Source: Acidimicrobiia bacterium (GTDB lineage Bacteria > Actinomycetota > Acidimicrobiia > Acidimicrobiales > Ilumatobacteraceae). From it: DNA of 6,257 bases. The notes under the pieces were generated by a model, which had not been told where the DNA came from, made no database searches, and worked only from the letters and a program-made list of their open reading frames with translations. The translations under genes and the position numbers were made by a program. Positions within the stretch are counted from its first letter, which is position 1. Each line of letters opens with the position of its first letter. Of the stretch, positions 5,872 to 6,257 are shown piece after piece. The stretch covers positions 1 through 6,257 of the forward strand of contig JAUHYJ010000226.1 of assembly GCA_030425785.1 (NCBI GenBank), written 5' to 3'.

Positions 5872-6257
5872 TCAGGGCAGGTCGACGGTGATCGCGAGCT
5901 GCGAGTGGTCGAAGCGCTGCACGTACACGCGCGGCAGGCCGAAGTTCGCGACGACCTGGATCTCGTGAACGAGGCCGTCGGTCCCCACGAACACCGTCAG
6001 GTCGACCGGATTGGTGGTCGAGACGCCACCGACGAGGCGATCGTCCCACTGGATCGTGTCCGGGGGCAGCTGCAGCGCGAACGGTTGGACGACGAGCCCG
6101 CTGTCGAGGACGACGGGCGTCGGTGCGGCACCGATCGGCACGGCCGCGGCCAGCTCGTCCGCGCTCACCAGGCCGACGGACCAGCGCGGGTCGATCGGCG
6201 CGACACCGCCTCCGAGGGTGACCGATGTCCAGGGATCGTCGGGCCCCCGGCGGAGGA
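5872..6257 (-). CDS. Hypothetical protein, C-terminal 128 residues (5' end outside window)
   Basis: The frame is open from the window edge to a TGA at 5872-5874, so the real start lies beyond 6257; a GTG at 6168 is internal to the open frame and need not be the start. I do not recognise the family. The visible part has no transmembrane helix. It reads as alternating beta strands: SGLVVQPFALQLPP, then VDLTVFVGTDGLVHEIQVVANFG, and it ends in LAITVDLP. A strand-rich C-terminus with a dG-h-h-h-h pattern and a final xVxxP recalls LolA/LppX-like secreted or lipoprotein folds of actinobacteria, but this is only shape similarity. It ends 55 bp before the annotated start of the downstream lipoprotein and could share its transcript. 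The residue run FVGTDGLVHEIQ is the piece most useful for a homology search. Confidence 0.6.
   Translation of the reverse strand, partial: LRRGPDDPWTSVTLGGGVAPIDPRWSVGLVSADELAAAVPIGAAPTPVVLDSGLVVQPFALQLPPDTIQWDDRLVGGVSTTNPVDLTVFVGTDGLVHEIQVVANFGLPRVYVQRFDHSQLAITVDLP

Noticed and set aside
5872..6168. A complete 98-residue gene starting at GTG 6168
   Set aside because: The frame stays open with protein-like sequence to the window edge (including DDPWTSVTLGGG), so the true start is probably outside the window.

Overview
The window is uniformly GC-rich, and every convincing gene reads on the minus strand. Long shadow frames and strong G/C third positions suggest an actinobacterium. The many Thr/Pro- and Asp/Gly-rich secreted proteins and the Asp-box/pentapeptide lipoprotein would fit Acidimicrobiia (Ilumatobacter-like), but that placement is an impression and was not tested. 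I saw no rRNA, tRNA, CRISPR array, transposase or attachment site.

In transcription order (right to left) the layout has two parts. First come two envelope-related genes. One is the C-terminal 128 residues of an unidentified protein (5872-6257, cut by the window edge). The other is a large predicted lipoprotein (3438-5816) with a beta-propeller-like region carrying Asp-box motifs, a very acidic Asp/Gly linker and a C-terminal pentapeptide-repeat region. After a 108-bp gap follows a second group: a bis-MGD molybdopterin oxidoreductase (1077-3329), an HxlR-family repressor-like regulator (551-997) and the N-terminal 175 residues of a DHA2-type MFS exporter (1-525, cut by the window edge).

HxlR plus MFS (25-bp gap) looks like a regulator/efflux pair in one transcript. 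The oxidoreductase 79 bp upstream may belong to the same unit, or may be one of the regulator's targets. TTCTG-centred repeats lie both upstream of the regulator gene and upstream of the oxidoreductase gene, which would suit shared control, but this is only suggestive. A stress- or xenobiotic-response role for the trio is inference.

The most notable points are as follows. The oxidoreductase has a Glu where relatives carry the Cys/Sec/Ser/Asp molybdenum ligand. The lipoprotein has an unusual architecture. In-frame 15-, 12- and 6-bp tandem repeats encode its linkers. No clearly undescribed multi-gene system is evident. Intergenic gaps are all under 110 bp, so there is no long empty stretch.
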